Shown: positions 1 through 6,603 of the stretch, piece by piece
Numbering within the stretch: position 1 is the first letter of the stretch
Layout of the letters: each line of letters begins with the position of its first letter
Source: an uncultured Prevotella sp.
GTDB lineage: Bacteria; Bacteroidota; Bacteroidia; Bacteroidales; Bacteroidaceae
Direction of reading: 5' to 3'
DNA length: 10,399 nucleotides
NCBI GenBank assembly: GCA_946055365.1
Contig: CAMGFM010000028.1
Coordinates: 1-10,399 of the forward strand
The notes under the pieces: model-generated
What the model saw: only the letters and a program-made list of their open reading frames with translations
The model's database searches: none
Told to the model about the DNA's origin: nothing
Translations under genes and position numbers: made by a program

Positions 1-41
1 AGCTAGCGTTCATCCTGAGCCAGGATCAAACTCTACATTGT
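1..41 (-). rRNA. rrs: 16S ribosomal RNA, 5' end only (partial)
   Basis: The reverse complement of 15-34 is the near-universal 16S start AGAGTTTGATCCTGGCTCAG, followed by GATGAACGCTAGCT, the usual Bacteroidota continuation. By alignment with the E. coli numbering (this motif begins at base 8), the mature 5' end lies near position 41. Only about 41 bases are in the window; the rest of the rRNA operon continues to the left. Confidence 0.97.
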
Positions 42-290
42 AAAATTTCTTTATAACGTAGCCCCGAAAGGCTTTGTATTCTTTTTCCTGCCAGAACGCT
101 TCCTTTATTTATTGAGCTGTCAACCTTAAGTCTTAAAGACTCTCGAATTAACGGTTCGTTTTCTACCCAAACGACATGACCGTCAGGTCTTGCCGCTTGC
201 TTCTTGTACTACTTGTCTGTTTATGAAATCTATTCAAAGAACTCTTTTCTTGTCGCTTCGGGAAGCATCGTTGTTTCTCGAAAGCGTTTG
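42..290 (-). other. rRNA operon leader (transcribed spacer before 16S)
   Basis: This is the untranslated leader between the rRNA promoter and 16S. On the minus strand, 233-243 reads AGTTCTTTGAA, similar to the boxA antitermination element of rRNA leaders (E. coli core GCTCTTTAA). It also contains short stems at 129-141 (AGTCTT-A-AAGACT) and around 60-73 (AGCC..GGCT), close to the mature 5' end where processing stems are expected. Short reading frames here have no protein likeness and are not called. Confidence 0.75.
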
Positions 291-321
291 CAAAGGTATA
301 GCAAATTTTGTTTACATGCAA
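291..321 (-). promoter_or_regulatory. rRNA operon promoter, Bacteroidota type
   Basis: Read on the minus strand, TTG (319-321) is followed by a 20-bp spacer and TACCTTTG (291-298). This fits the known Bacteroidota sigma-ABfr consensus, TTG/TTTG at -33 and TAnnTTTG at -7. The upstream side (322-420) is rich in A and T runs, which could act as an UP-like element. Transcription would begin near 284-286, giving a leader of about 245 nt before 16S. Confidence 0.85.
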
Positions 322-512
322 GTCTTTTGCAAAAAAAATTACGAAAAAGCTGTTTTTTTGCAATGCTTATTGATTAAAATCAAGAGAAAAGAGCCATTTA
401 AGGCACATTTAAACCATTTTTCTTGCTTTTAGCTATTTACCTTATAGTCTCAATTAATAAATTAACACCATCAACAGCCTGCCCCTCCAATATGGAGTGA
501 CGCATGGCATGT

Positions 513-707
513 TCAACAATTATTGTCCTTTGGTATCACCAGGCACAATATGATATAAACAATAATCCCACTGAAGCAGGTGAAGAACGTGAGCAGCACA
601 TAAGCCACTCTCACGATGGTGGGGTCAAACCCAAGATATTCCCCCAATCCACCCAACACGCCTGTAAGGGTCTTGTTTGTGGATGATTTTACCAGTTTTT
701 TTTGCAT
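513..707 (-). CDS. PspC-domain small membrane protein
   Basis: A 64-residue protein that is almost entirely one PspC domain. The signature GGLGEYLGFDPTIVR sits at residues 19-33 and is followed by one long hydrophobic segment at about 35-58, ending in a short polar tail. PspC in enterobacteria is an inner-membrane sensor of the phage-shock response. Stand-alone short PspC proteins are common in Bacteroidota, and their exact job is less clear. The start ATG at 707 gives the lysine-rich N terminus usual for the family. No other psp gene is visible. It lies between argR (365 bp upstream) and the rRNA promoter, so it is probably transcribed alone. A weak promoter candidate (TTG-N19-TACATCTT) lies upstream at about 745-775. 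No clear terminator follows: the stem at 485-497 has no T-run. Confidence 0.9.
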   Translation of the reverse strand: MQKKLVKSSTNKTLTGVLGGLGEYLGFDPTIVRVAYVLLTFFTCFSGIIVYIILCLVIPKDNNC

Positions 708-1072
708 AACCGTTTGTATATGTTTTTGTTCTTACTATATATATAAGATGTAAGACCTCGTTGAAAAGTTGCAATGTCTTGATGTTTTTTTGCATTTTGC
801 CCACAGATGCCCCGAAAGAGCAAAGTCGCCGCCATGACAGTGCCGCATTGCCACGCATATCACCACATGAGAGACTTGAAAACAAGTATCATGGCAACGC
901 GACACGACATCAGAGAGACCACGGAGTGTCATCAAGATTTCCAAAGTGCCACTTGGCACGCATCAAGTGCCACTTGAAAAATGTAAAGTGCCACCTGAGC
1001 AATGCAAAAGTGCCACTTTGCCGCCACAAGGCAGCGATGGCTACCGGCTCAAGAGCCAAGACACGCCATGAA
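708..1072. other. Intergenic region between argR and pspC
   Basis: This 365-bp gap holds the 943-1019 short-repeat array, which is listed separately, an AT stretch at 735-747 next to pspC, and two partly matching repeat-like words near 822 and 837. I see no convincing gene. A long plus-strand frame crosses it, but it is antisense to argR and is compositionally a by-product. No intrinsic terminator for argR is evident. The small stem GGCTC-AA-GAGCC at 1046-1057 lacks a T-run. Confidence 0.6.
943..1019. repeat. Array 1: four copies of a 13-bp near-palindrome, 21-22 bp apart
   Basis: Units AAAGTGCCACTTG (943-955), CAAGTGCCACTTG (964-976), AAAGTGCCACCTG (985-997) and AAAGTGCCACTTT (1007-1019) start 21, 21 and 22 bp apart. 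The spacers (8, 8 and 9 bp) are unrelated to each other. Each core is close to AAAGTG-C-CACTTT, a palindrome around one central base. Unit 2 is a perfect palindrome (CAAGTG-C-CACTTG) because both outer positions differ from the consensus in a matching way. The same core recurs at 6604-6682. Confidence 0.9.
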
Positions 1073-1552
1073 CTATTCCACCATGCCAGGCACGATGGCA
1101 CTCAGTCCGCTTATGACCTGCTCTCTTGTGACATCCTCCTTAATAACTATGATGATGGTGTCGTCACCTGCGATGGTGCCAAGTATCTCTTCGATGTGAC
1201 TGTTGTCGATGTTGTAGGCTATGGAACTGGCATAGCCGGGGCGCGTGCGTATGACTGCGATATTGCCAGAGAAATTTATGGATCTATAGCCCGGTATGCG
1301 CATCATTTCGGAAGCCATGCGCGGATTGGGTATGCGCTTATACATGGTCTCATTGGGCAACACATATACATAGCGTCCGTTCATGCTTGCTGCCTTTGCC
1401 ACTTTCAACTGCTTGAAGTCACGGCTGAGAGTGGCCTGCGTGACCTTGAACCCCTCCTTTGCCAATGCTTCAAGCACATCCTCTTGACTTCCGAGCTCCT
1501 TGCTTGATATTATCATCTTCAGAGTCTCTATTCTGTCCGCCTTTGATTTCAT
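1073..1552 (-). CDS. argR: Arginine repressor ArgR
   Basis: A transcription factor of 159 residues, the usual family length. It binds DNA as a hexamer with L-arginine as corepressor and controls arginine biosynthesis. The N-terminal winged-helix domain occupies about 1-70, with the recognition segment TQATLSRDFKQL at 38-49. The C-terminal domain, which forms the hexamer and binds arginine, carries RTRPGYA (102-108) and the conserved GTIAGDDT (125-132). The frame is open 20 codons further up, to 1612. I chose ATG 1552 because homologues begin there (MKSKADRIE) and because a strong promoter lies inside the longer version. Two ARG-box-like palindromes near the promoter suggest that it represses itself. 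No arginine biosynthesis gene lies beside it in this window. Confidence 0.95.
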   Translation of the reverse strand: MKSKADRIETLKMIISSKELGSQEDVLEALAKEGFKVTQATLSRDFKQLKVAKAASMNGRYVYVLPNETMYKRIPNPRMASEMMRIPGYRSINFSGNIAVIRTRPGYASSIAYNIDNSHIEEILGTIAGDDTIIIVIKEDVTREQVISGLSAIVPGMVE

Positions 1553-1556
1553 TATC

Positions 1557-1570
1557 CGTATATTTATGCG
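1557..1570. promoter_or_regulatory. Candidate ArgR operator 1 (downstream of the promoter)
   Basis: CGTATATTTATGCG is an imperfect 14-bp palindrome between the predicted transcription start and the argR ATG. It matches the classic ARG-box core TGAATWWWWATTCA at 10 of 14 positions. It is similar to the second site at 1620-1633. That it is an operator is inference. Confidence 0.35.
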
Positions 1571-1581
1571 TTTAACGGCTG

Positions 1582-1613
1582 CAAAATTATTTGTTTGTTT
1601 AGAAACAACCAAA
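1582..1613 (-). promoter_or_regulatory. argR promoter, Bacteroidota type
   Basis: On the minus strand TTTG (1610-1613), a 20-bp spacer and TAATTTTG (1582-1589) match the Bacteroidota -33/-7 consensus exactly. Transcription would begin near 1575, leaving a leader of about 23 nt before the ATG at 1552. It overlaps the upstream codons of the longer open frame, which supports the shorter start. Confidence 0.8.
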
Positions 1614-1619
1614 TATTCA

Positions 1620-1633
1620 TGTATAAAAATACG
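1620..1633. promoter_or_regulatory. Candidate ArgR operator 2 (upstream of the promoter)
   Basis: TGTATAAAAATACG is an imperfect palindrome lying just upstream of the -33 element. It matches the ARG-box core TGAATWWWWATTCA at 11 of 14 positions and the 1557-1570 site at 9 of 14. The two sites are 63 bp apart centre to centre, about six helical turns, so they would face the same side of the DNA. Confidence 0.4.
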
Positions 1634-1769
1634 TAAACAAGATTAAGAAAAGCAGGATTTATACAAGCCAAGTCAAAAAGGCGGCATGTCATAATGCCCA
1701 CTTACGCAACGTTTGCCTTATAAGGGGCAAAAGAAATTGGTGACAAGCCACAAATGAGAGAGCCGCATC
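1634..1769. other. Gap between the yeiH terminator and the argR promoter region
   Basis: No gene is seen. Two small inverted repeats are present: GGCAT/ATGCC (1683-1687 with 1694-1698) and TTTGCC/GGCAAA (1712-1717 with 1726-1731), the latter enclosing CCTTATAAGG. Neither has a T-run that would make it a terminator, and their role is unknown. Confidence 0.5.
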
Positions 1770-1820
1770 AAACAAACATTGCACCCCATAAGCCTGTCAC
1801 AAGACTCATGAGGTGCAATG
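1770..1820 (-). terminator. Strong intrinsic terminator downstream of yeiH
   Basis: In the minus-strand transcript, 1802-1820 pairs with 1777-1795 over 19 consecutive base pairs, three of them G-U, around a six-base loop (1796-1801). TTTGTTT (1770-1776) follows directly. The wobble pairs hold only in the minus-strand RNA, which agrees with the gene direction. It begins about 40 nt after the yeiH stop and marks the end of the Bax-inhibitor/yeiH unit. Confidence 0.85.
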
Positions 1821-1862
1821 CAAAAAGAGCCTACACAGCCCTTGCGGTGAGATATGAAAGCC

Positions 1863-2921
1863 TTACATCACTCCTGGCAGCCAAGAGGCAAGCACATAGC
1901 CTGCGCCAAGCAGCCATGCCCACAACATGGCAGCAAGCACAAAGGGCTTTGCGCCGGCCTTGCGGAACTTGTCGATGCTTGTCTCCGCTCCGAGGGCGGC
2001 CATAGCCATGGTGAGAAGGAATGTGTCAAACGTGTTTATGCCGTCAACGACTGCGGCAGGCAGAAGCCCGAGAGAGTTGAAACCGATGACAACGAGGAAG
2101 AGTATGGCAAACCAAGGTATGGAAATCTTGGCCTTGGGCGCGGCCGACTCTCCATCAGAAGCCTCACTGGCACGCGCCGCCACGTTTCTTGCCACCATAA
2201 AGGCAAGCACGAGAAGCACTGGCACGAGCATCATGACGCGTATCATCTTGACGATGATGGCAGAATTGCTTATGGCAGGGCTCATGGCGTTGGACGCTCC
2301 CACCACATGCGCCACCTCATGGAGGGTGCTGCCAGTGTAGAGTCCCATCTGCGTGTCGTCAAAACCGAGTATTCCTGCACGATACATCACGGGATAGAGA
2401 AACATGGCAAGCGTGCCAAAGATGACAACCGTGGCAACCGCTACCGCCGTCTTGTAAGGCTTGGGGCGTATGGCACCGTCCACGCCCAGCACAGCCGCCG
2501 CGCCACATATCGCACTGCCGCATGACGTGAGCAGGGCTATGCTGCGGTCTATCTTAAGCAGCCTGCCCAGACCCACGCCAATGAGTATGGTGCTGACAAC
2601 GATGACCGCGTCTGCCACCACTGCCGTCATGCCCACCGCCATCACGTCCTGAAACGTGAGACGGAAGCCATAGAGAATGATGCCGAAGCGCAGCACACGC
2701 TTGCTACAGAACACTATGCCAGGCACCCAAGTGTCGGGCAGGTTGTTGCGCAGGCTGTTGGCATAGAGCATACCAAGTATTATGCCCACCACCATGGGGC
2801 TTAGCGAGAGTGCCTTGACCCAGTCCATGCCTCCTATATAGAAAGCCGCACACGCAAACAACGTCATGAGCAGCACGCCGTGAAGCATGCTGCCCTGTTT
2901 TTCTGTAATATTAAAAGCCAT
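1863..2921 (-). CDS. yeiH: YeiH/UPF0324-family membrane transporter (putative sulfate exporter family)
   Basis: A 352-residue polytopic inner-membrane protein with about ten hydrophobic segments. Family landmarks visible are RFGIILYGFRLTFQ (78-91), the glycine/serine-rich SCGSAICGAAAV (133-144), GSTLHEVAHVVGA (197-209) and KMIRVMMLVP (225-234). A hydrophilic loop at about 247-266 is rich in Ala, Ser and Glu and separates the last three to four membrane segments. The family is often annotated as a putative sulfate exporter, but the substrate is not firmly known. It lies 35 bp downstream of the Bax-inhibitor family gene on the same strand and is followed by a strong terminator, so the two probably form a unit. 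Start ATG 2921 gives the normal family N terminus. Family assignment is sure; substrate is not. Confidence 0.92.
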   Translation of the reverse strand: MAFNITEKQGSMLHGVLLMTLFACAAFYIGGMDWVKALSLSPMVVGIILGMLYANSLRNNLPDTWVPGIVFCSKRVLRFGIILYGFRLTFQDVMAVGMTAVVADAVIVVSTILIGVGLGRLLKIDRSIALLTSCGSAICGAAAVLGVDGAIRPKPYKTAVAVATVVIFGTLAMFLYPVMYRAGILGFDDTQMGLYTGSTLHEVAHVVGASNAMSPAISNSAIIVKMIRVMMLVPVLLVLAFMVARNVAARASEASDGESAAPKAKISIPWFAILFLVVIGFNSLGLLPAAVVDGINTFDTFLLTMAMAALGAETSIDKFRKAGAKPFVLAAMLWAWLLGAGYVLASWLPGVM

Positions 2922-2956
2922 TAGAGCAACTGTTTTATAAGTCGGCTATCTACTTG

Positions 2957-3694
2957 TCAGTCTCTGGATCTGCCGAATATGCGCAGCAGATAGAGGAAGA
3001 GGTTTATAAAGTCAAGGTAGAGCGTGAGCGCACCGAGCACAGCATATTTCTGCACACCCTCGCTCGCGTCGGGAGCGGCAAGAAACATCTGCTTTATCTT
3101 CTGTGTGTCATAGGCTGTAAGCCCCACGAATATAAGCACGCCCACATAACTGATGATGCGATCAAGCCCACTGCTTGCAAAAAACATGTTGGCAACAGAA
3201 GCAATAATGATGCCTATGAGAGCCATAATGAGTATTTTGCCCATGCCCGTAAGGTCGGTCTTGGTGGTATAGCCCACAAGAGCCATCGCTCCGAATGTGC
3301 CTGCCGTTATTAAGAACGTCTTTGCTATCACAGTCATGGAGTAAGCGAAGAAGATGACCGAAAGCGTGATGCCGTTAATCACAGAATAGGCGAGGAAAAG
3401 CAGGGTGGCAGTGGCGAGAGACATCCTGTTTATGCCTGACGACAAGCCTATCACAAGCCCAAACTCGGCTATGATAAGCCCCCAGAACAGCAGTCTGTTG
3501 TCAAAAATCACATACATGAGCGACTCCTGTGTCGCCACGCCATAGGCTGTGATGCCCGTCACGGCAAGAGCCAAGGCCATCCACACAAACACCTTGCGCA
3601 TAAGCACTGACACAAGCGAGCCGTCAACGATCCTTGAGTAGGAGTCGAAGTTGCGGTTAACGCCCGAATAATTGTTCAAATCATTTGTTTTCAT
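2957..3694 (-). CDS. Bax inhibitor-1/YccA (BI-1/TMBIM) family membrane protein
   Basis: A 245-residue protein with a polar N-terminal tail (1-30) and seven hydrophobic segments, at about 33-52, 60-82, 93-118, 120-140, 153-172, 182-195 and 215-240. This is the standard fold and length of the BI-1 family. The conserved YDTQ (195-198) and the Asp in LYLDFINLF (D228) are the pair of acidic residues that in B. subtilis YetJ form the pH-sensitive calcium-leak latch. Bacterial members are thought to affect ion leak or membrane-protease control (YccA with FtsH in E. coli). The role here is inferred from the family. The proximal gene of a likely two-gene unit with yeiH, it has a 247-bp repeat-rich leader region upstream. 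Confidence 0.94.
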   Translation of the reverse strand: MKTNDLNNYSGVNRNFDSYSRIVDGSLVSVLMRKVFVWMALALAVTGITAYGVATQESLMYVIFDNRLLFWGLIIAEFGLVIGLSSGINRMSLATATLLFLAYSVINGITLSVIFFAYSMTVIAKTFLITAGTFGAMALVGYTTKTDLTGMGKILIMALIGIIIASVANMFFASSGLDRIISYVGVLIFVGLTAYDTQKIKQMFLAAPDASEGVQKYAVLGALTLYLDFINLFLYLLRIFGRSRD

Positions 3695-3722
3695 TGTTCT
3701 TTTAATTTAAATGTTGTTGCTG

Positions 3723-3843
3723 TTACATTATTACATATATAGAAGTCGCGACTCTGCATGTGTCCTCGACACATTATATTATATATGGCTCGCGACTTCA
3801 CATTGCCGCCTACACATTATATTATATATAGCTGTCACGACTC
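3723..3843. repeat. Three imperfect direct repeats of about 30 bp
   Basis: Three copies begin near 3723, 3769 and 3812, so the period is about 43-46 bp. They share an ACATTATATTATATATRG-like AT block followed by a GTCGCGACTC-like GC block. Copies 2 and 3 begin with the identical word ACACATTATATTATATAT. A related AT block occurs on the opposite strand at 7281-7303 upstream of rimM. No TAnnTTTG promoter box is present in them. Confidence 0.65.
3742..3799. repeat. Nested inverted repeats upstream of the Bax-inhibitor family gene
   Basis: GAAGTCGCGA (3742-3751) and its exact reverse complement TCGCGACTTC (3790-3799) enclose a perfect 7-bp stem with a 3-base loop, ATGTGTC-CTC-GACACAT (3758-3774). 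The left arm also contains the self-complementary AGTCGCGACT (3744-3753). The structure ends about 48 bp before the Bax-inhibitor ATG, so it would lie in that gene's leader. Function unknown. Confidence 0.7.
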
Positions 3844-3941
3844 CAGATGCCGTCGCTACACCCAAGCCTTGCGCGTCGGCACCTGCGCACGCGCAAATGG
3901 CGGTGTGCGCAAGTGTGAACGCCATGTCAGGCGTGCTGACG
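3844..3941. other. GC-rich spacer downstream of rseP with small hairpins
   Basis: Contains TGCGCAC/GTGCGCA (3884-3890 with 3905-3911, 14-base loop) and GTCAG-GCGTG-CTGAC (3926-3940), the latter two bases after the rseP stop. Neither is followed by a T-run in the direction of rseP transcription, so I do not call a terminator. No gene is seen. Confidence 0.5.
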
Positions 3942-5321
3942 TTATATTATGTGCAGTATCCTAAGCACGTCGTTGAGATTGGCGAGCAGCATCAGCAAGA
4001 GCAATATGCCTATGCCTATATACTCAGCCCACAGCATGAAGTTTTCTGACGGCTTGCGGCGCGTGACAATCTCATAGAGCAGAAACAGCACATGCCCTCC
4101 GTCAAGCGCAGGTATGGGCAGTATGTTCATAAATGCGAGAATGATGCTGAGGAAGGCCGTCATGAGCCAGAACTTGTGCCAGTTCCACTGTGTGGGGAAC
4201 ATGCTGCCGATGGCGGCGAAGCCTCCGAGCGACTTGGCACCCTCTGCCGTGAACACATACTTGAGGTCTCCCACATAGCCAGACAGCACATTGCAACCGT
4301 ATCTCACGCCTGCGGGGAAGCTCTCAAAGAAGCCATATTCCACATGTGTCTTCTTGAACTCTGGCGATTTGGTAGTGAAGCCAAAAAGGAAGTCATCTCC
4401 CATCACGCCCTTGGTAGTGACATTGCACATGTGGCCGTTTGCCTCGCGCTCAAGCGTGACGCTGACCGTGAGAATCTTCATGCTGTCGGCGTGGGTGTGA
4501 GCCGCATTGTCGAGGGATGTCCTGAGCCTGTCCATAATGTCCCTGAAGGCGTTGTAGCTGCTCACTGTCATGCCGTTGACAGCCACTATGCGGTCGCCCT
4601 TGCGAAAGCCCATGCGCTCTGCGAGTGACTTCGGGCAAACGCTGTCGACGTTGGCAGGAGTGTAAGGAGACACAAAGACGGGCTTTGACTTGAACATTTG
4701 CAGCAGGTCAAGGTCGCCCGGCAGGCCGACAGTCATGGGTTTGCCGTCGCGCACCACACGCGCCTCCCTTGCAACCGACAGGTCGCGGAAGAGATCAGGG
4801 CCAAACTCCTTGAAGTCGCCGCGCTCCGTGCCGACGAGAATGTCATGATCCTTAAAGCCGAGAGCCTTTGCCTCACTGCTGAACACCATGCCCTCGGTCA
4901 TGTCCTTGGGCATGACATAGGTCTCGCCCCATGTGAATAGACACATGGCATAGATGAAGAGCGCGAGAATGAAGTTCACCAGCACTCCGCCTATCATTAT
5001 AAAGAGCCTCTGCCACGCCGGCTTGGAGCGAAACTCCCATGATTCGGCAGGCTTCTTGAGCTGTTCGGTGTCGAGAGACTCGTCCACCATGCCTGCTATC
5101 TTGCAATATCCTCCGAGCGGCAGCCATCCCAACCCATAGGCGGTGTCGCTGTTCTTGGGCTTGAACTCAAAGATATGAAAGAAAGGGTCAAAGAATAGAT
5201 AGAATTTCTCCACTCTTACGCCAAAGAGCTTGGAGAAAAAGAAGTGTCCTCCCTCGTGGAGCAACACAAGCAGCGATATGGCCATCATGAACTGGAGGGC
5301 CTGAATGAGTATTGTTTCCAT
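3942..5321 (-). CDS. rseP: RseP family site-2 (intramembrane) zinc metalloprotease
   Basis: A 459-residue polytopic inner-membrane protease that cuts substrates such as anti-sigma factors and remnant signal peptides within the membrane. The zinc motif HEGGH lies at residues 22-26 in the first membrane segment. The third ligand motif, NILPIPALDGG, is at 399-409 with D407. The central membrane helix IGGVLVNFILA is at 110-120. The middle holds a degenerate PDZ-like part (about 140-200) and a clearer PDZ domain (about 215-290, GFRKGDRIVAVNG). Length and order fit full RseP. It follows dxr by 56 bp on the same strand, a pairing common in bacteria (in E. coli cdsA sits between them). Its natural substrate cannot be read from this window. 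Confidence 0.96.
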   Translation of the reverse strand: METILIQALQFMMAISLLVLLHEGGHFFFSKLFGVRVEKFYLFFDPFFHIFEFKPKNSDTAYGLGWLPLGGYCKIAGMVDESLDTEQLKKPAESWEFRSKPAWQRLFIMIGGVLVNFILALFIYAMCLFTWGETYVMPKDMTEGMVFSSEAKALGFKDHDILVGTERGDFKEFGPDLFRDLSVAREARVVRDGKPMTVGLPGDLDLLQMFKSKPVFVSPYTPANVDSVCPKSLAERMGFRKGDRIVAVNGMTVSSYNAFRDIMDRLRTSLDNAAHTHADSMKILTVSVTLEREANGHMCNVTTKGVMGDDFLFGFTTKSPEFKKTHVEYGFFESFPAGVRYGCNVLSGYVGDLKYVFTAEGAKSLGGFAAIGSMFPTQWNWHKFWLMTAFLSIILAFMNILPIPALDGGHVLFLLYEIVTRRKPSENFMLWAEYIGIGILLLLMLLANLNDVLRILHII

Positions 5322-5377
5322 CTGAAAATGTATGTTCTGTTTTTAGGATGCCTTTTTGTGATAGTATGTCGTGTGCG

Positions 5378-6535
5378 CTATTGTCTTGCGAGCAGCGAGG
5401 CGGCTATGCGTCGCGCCTCGGCATCGGAGTTGAAGTAGTCGTCATAGGCAGGTGTCTGTATGAACGTGGCCTTTGCCATAGTCTGCGCGATGATGTCTGC
5501 CATGTCAAGGAAGCCGCAGCGATCCTTGCGGAACGCCTCGTTCACCACCTCATTGGCGGCGTTCAGCACACAGGGCATGTTGCCGCCCTTGCCTATTGCC
5601 TCATAGGCCATGGCAAGGCAGCGAAAGCGTTGCATGTCTGGCTCAAAGAACTCCAGAGGCTGACTGAAGAAGTCGAGTCGCGGTCCCTCGAGGCTGAGAC
5701 GCTCGGGAAAAGAGAACGCATACTGTATGGGCAGCCTCATGTCTGGCACTCCCAGCTGTGCCTTTACGCCTCCGTCGCGAAACTGCACCGCACTGTGTAC
5801 GACCGACTGCGGATGCACCAGCACCTGTATCTTCTCCGGGGCGACGCCAAAGAGCCATTTGGCCTCTATCACCTCAAATCCCTTGTTCATCATTGACGCA
5901 GAGTCGATGGTGATCTTCGCCCCCATGTCCCACGTGGGATGCTTCAGCGCGTCGGCAGCCTTTACCGTGCGCATCTCGTCGAGCGAGAAATTGCGGAAGG
6001 GTCCGCCCGATGCGGTGAGCAGTATCTTCTCTATCTCGTTGTCGCCCTCTCCCACTATGCTCTGGAATATAGCCGAGTGTTCAGAGTCGACGGGCAGGAT
6101 GTCCGTATGATGCTTTGCCGCAAGGCTACAGATGAGTTCGCCTGCCACCACAAGCGTCTCCTTGTTGGCAAGGCATATCTTCTTGCCTGCCCTGATGGCA
6201 TGTATCGTGGGCGAAAGCCCCGCAAAGCCCACCATGGCGGTCAGCACCATGTCCACCGGGCCTGCCTCCACCACCTCGTCAAGAGCCTTTGCCCCTGCAT
6301 ACACCTTTATGTCGGGCATGTCAGAGAGCTGTTCCTTGAGGCGGTCATACAAAGACTCGTTGGCTATCACCACACATGCCGGGCGAAACCTGCGTGCCTG
6401 TTCTGCCAGCATGTCCACACGGTTGTTGGCGGTGAGGCAATAGGCCTCGTAGAGGTCGGCGTGACGCGAGATAACGTCAAGAGCCTGCGTGCCTATGCTG
6501 CCCGTTGAGCCAAGTATACATATCTGTTTCTTCAT
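5378..6535 (-). CDS. dxr: 1-deoxy-D-xylulose 5-phosphate reductoisomerase
   Basis: A 385-residue cytosolic enzyme that turns DXP into 2-C-methyl-D-erythritol 4-phosphate using NADPH, the first committed step of the MEP isoprenoid pathway. The NADPH-binding loop GSTGSIG is at 9-15. The metal ligands D150 and E152 (PVDSEH) and E221 (MMNKGFE) match E. coli Asp150, Glu152 and Glu231. N217 and K218 match its substrate-binding Asn227 and Lys228. HPTWDMG (199-205) and HPQSVVHS (241-248) are also present. The frame is open 21 codons further, to 6598, but homologues start at the ATG at 6535 (MKKQICILG). It lies between rimM and rseP in a co-directional series. The 171-bp gap before it holds repeat array 2. 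This is the target of fosmidomycin. Confidence 0.97.
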   Translation of the reverse strand: MKKQICILGSTGSIGTQALDVISRHADLYEAYCLTANNRVDMLAEQARRFRPACVVIANESLYDRLKEQLSDMPDIKVYAGAKALDEVVEAGPVDMVLTAMVGFAGLSPTIHAIRAGKKICLANKETLVVAGELICSLAAKHHTDILPVDSEHSAIFQSIVGEGDNEIEKILLTASGGPFRNFSLDEMRTVKAADALKHPTWDMGAKITIDSASMMNKGFEVIEAKWLFGVAPEKIQVLVHPQSVVHSAVQFRDGGVKAQLGVPDMRLPIQYAFSFPERLSLEGPRLDFFSQPLEFFEPDMQRFRCLAMAYEAIGKGGNMPCVLNAANEVVNEAFRKDRCGFLDMADIIAQTMAKATFIQTPAYDDYFNSDAEARRIAASLLARQ

Positions 6536-6603
6536 GTCTGTTTTATGAATTTTGTCTGTAAAAAAAATCGTCCCGTCCTCGCACGCACCGCCATGCACTC
6601 AGC

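Noticed and set aside
485..497. Terminator after pspC (CTCCA-ATA-TGGAG)
   Set aside because: The stem is short and no T-run follows on the minus strand.
822..850. Extra copies of the array core near 822 and 837
   Set aside because: The words are only partly similar (the 837 word matches 12 of 14) and do not keep the 21-22 bp spacing, so chance is likely.
943..1019. CRISPR array
   Set aside because: Repeats of 13 bp and spacers of 8-9 bp are far too short, and no cas gene is nearby.
761..1507. Plus-strand open frame of 248 codons
   Set aside because: It lies mostly antisense to argR and runs through repeat array 1. Its translation is rich in His, Cys and Arg with no domain likeness.
1553..1612. 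N-terminal extension of ArgR from the ATG at 1612
   Set aside because: Homologues start at the inner ATG 1552, and a consensus promoter with its predicted start lies inside the extension.
6560..6567. T-run before dxr as a rimM terminator
   Set aside because: Eight T residues are present on the minus strand, but only a weak, interrupted stem precedes them.
6536..6598. N-terminal extension of Dxr from the ATG at 6598
   Set aside because: The NADPH-binding loop normally follows a very short N terminus, which the ATG at 6535 gives. The extra residues have no family likeness.
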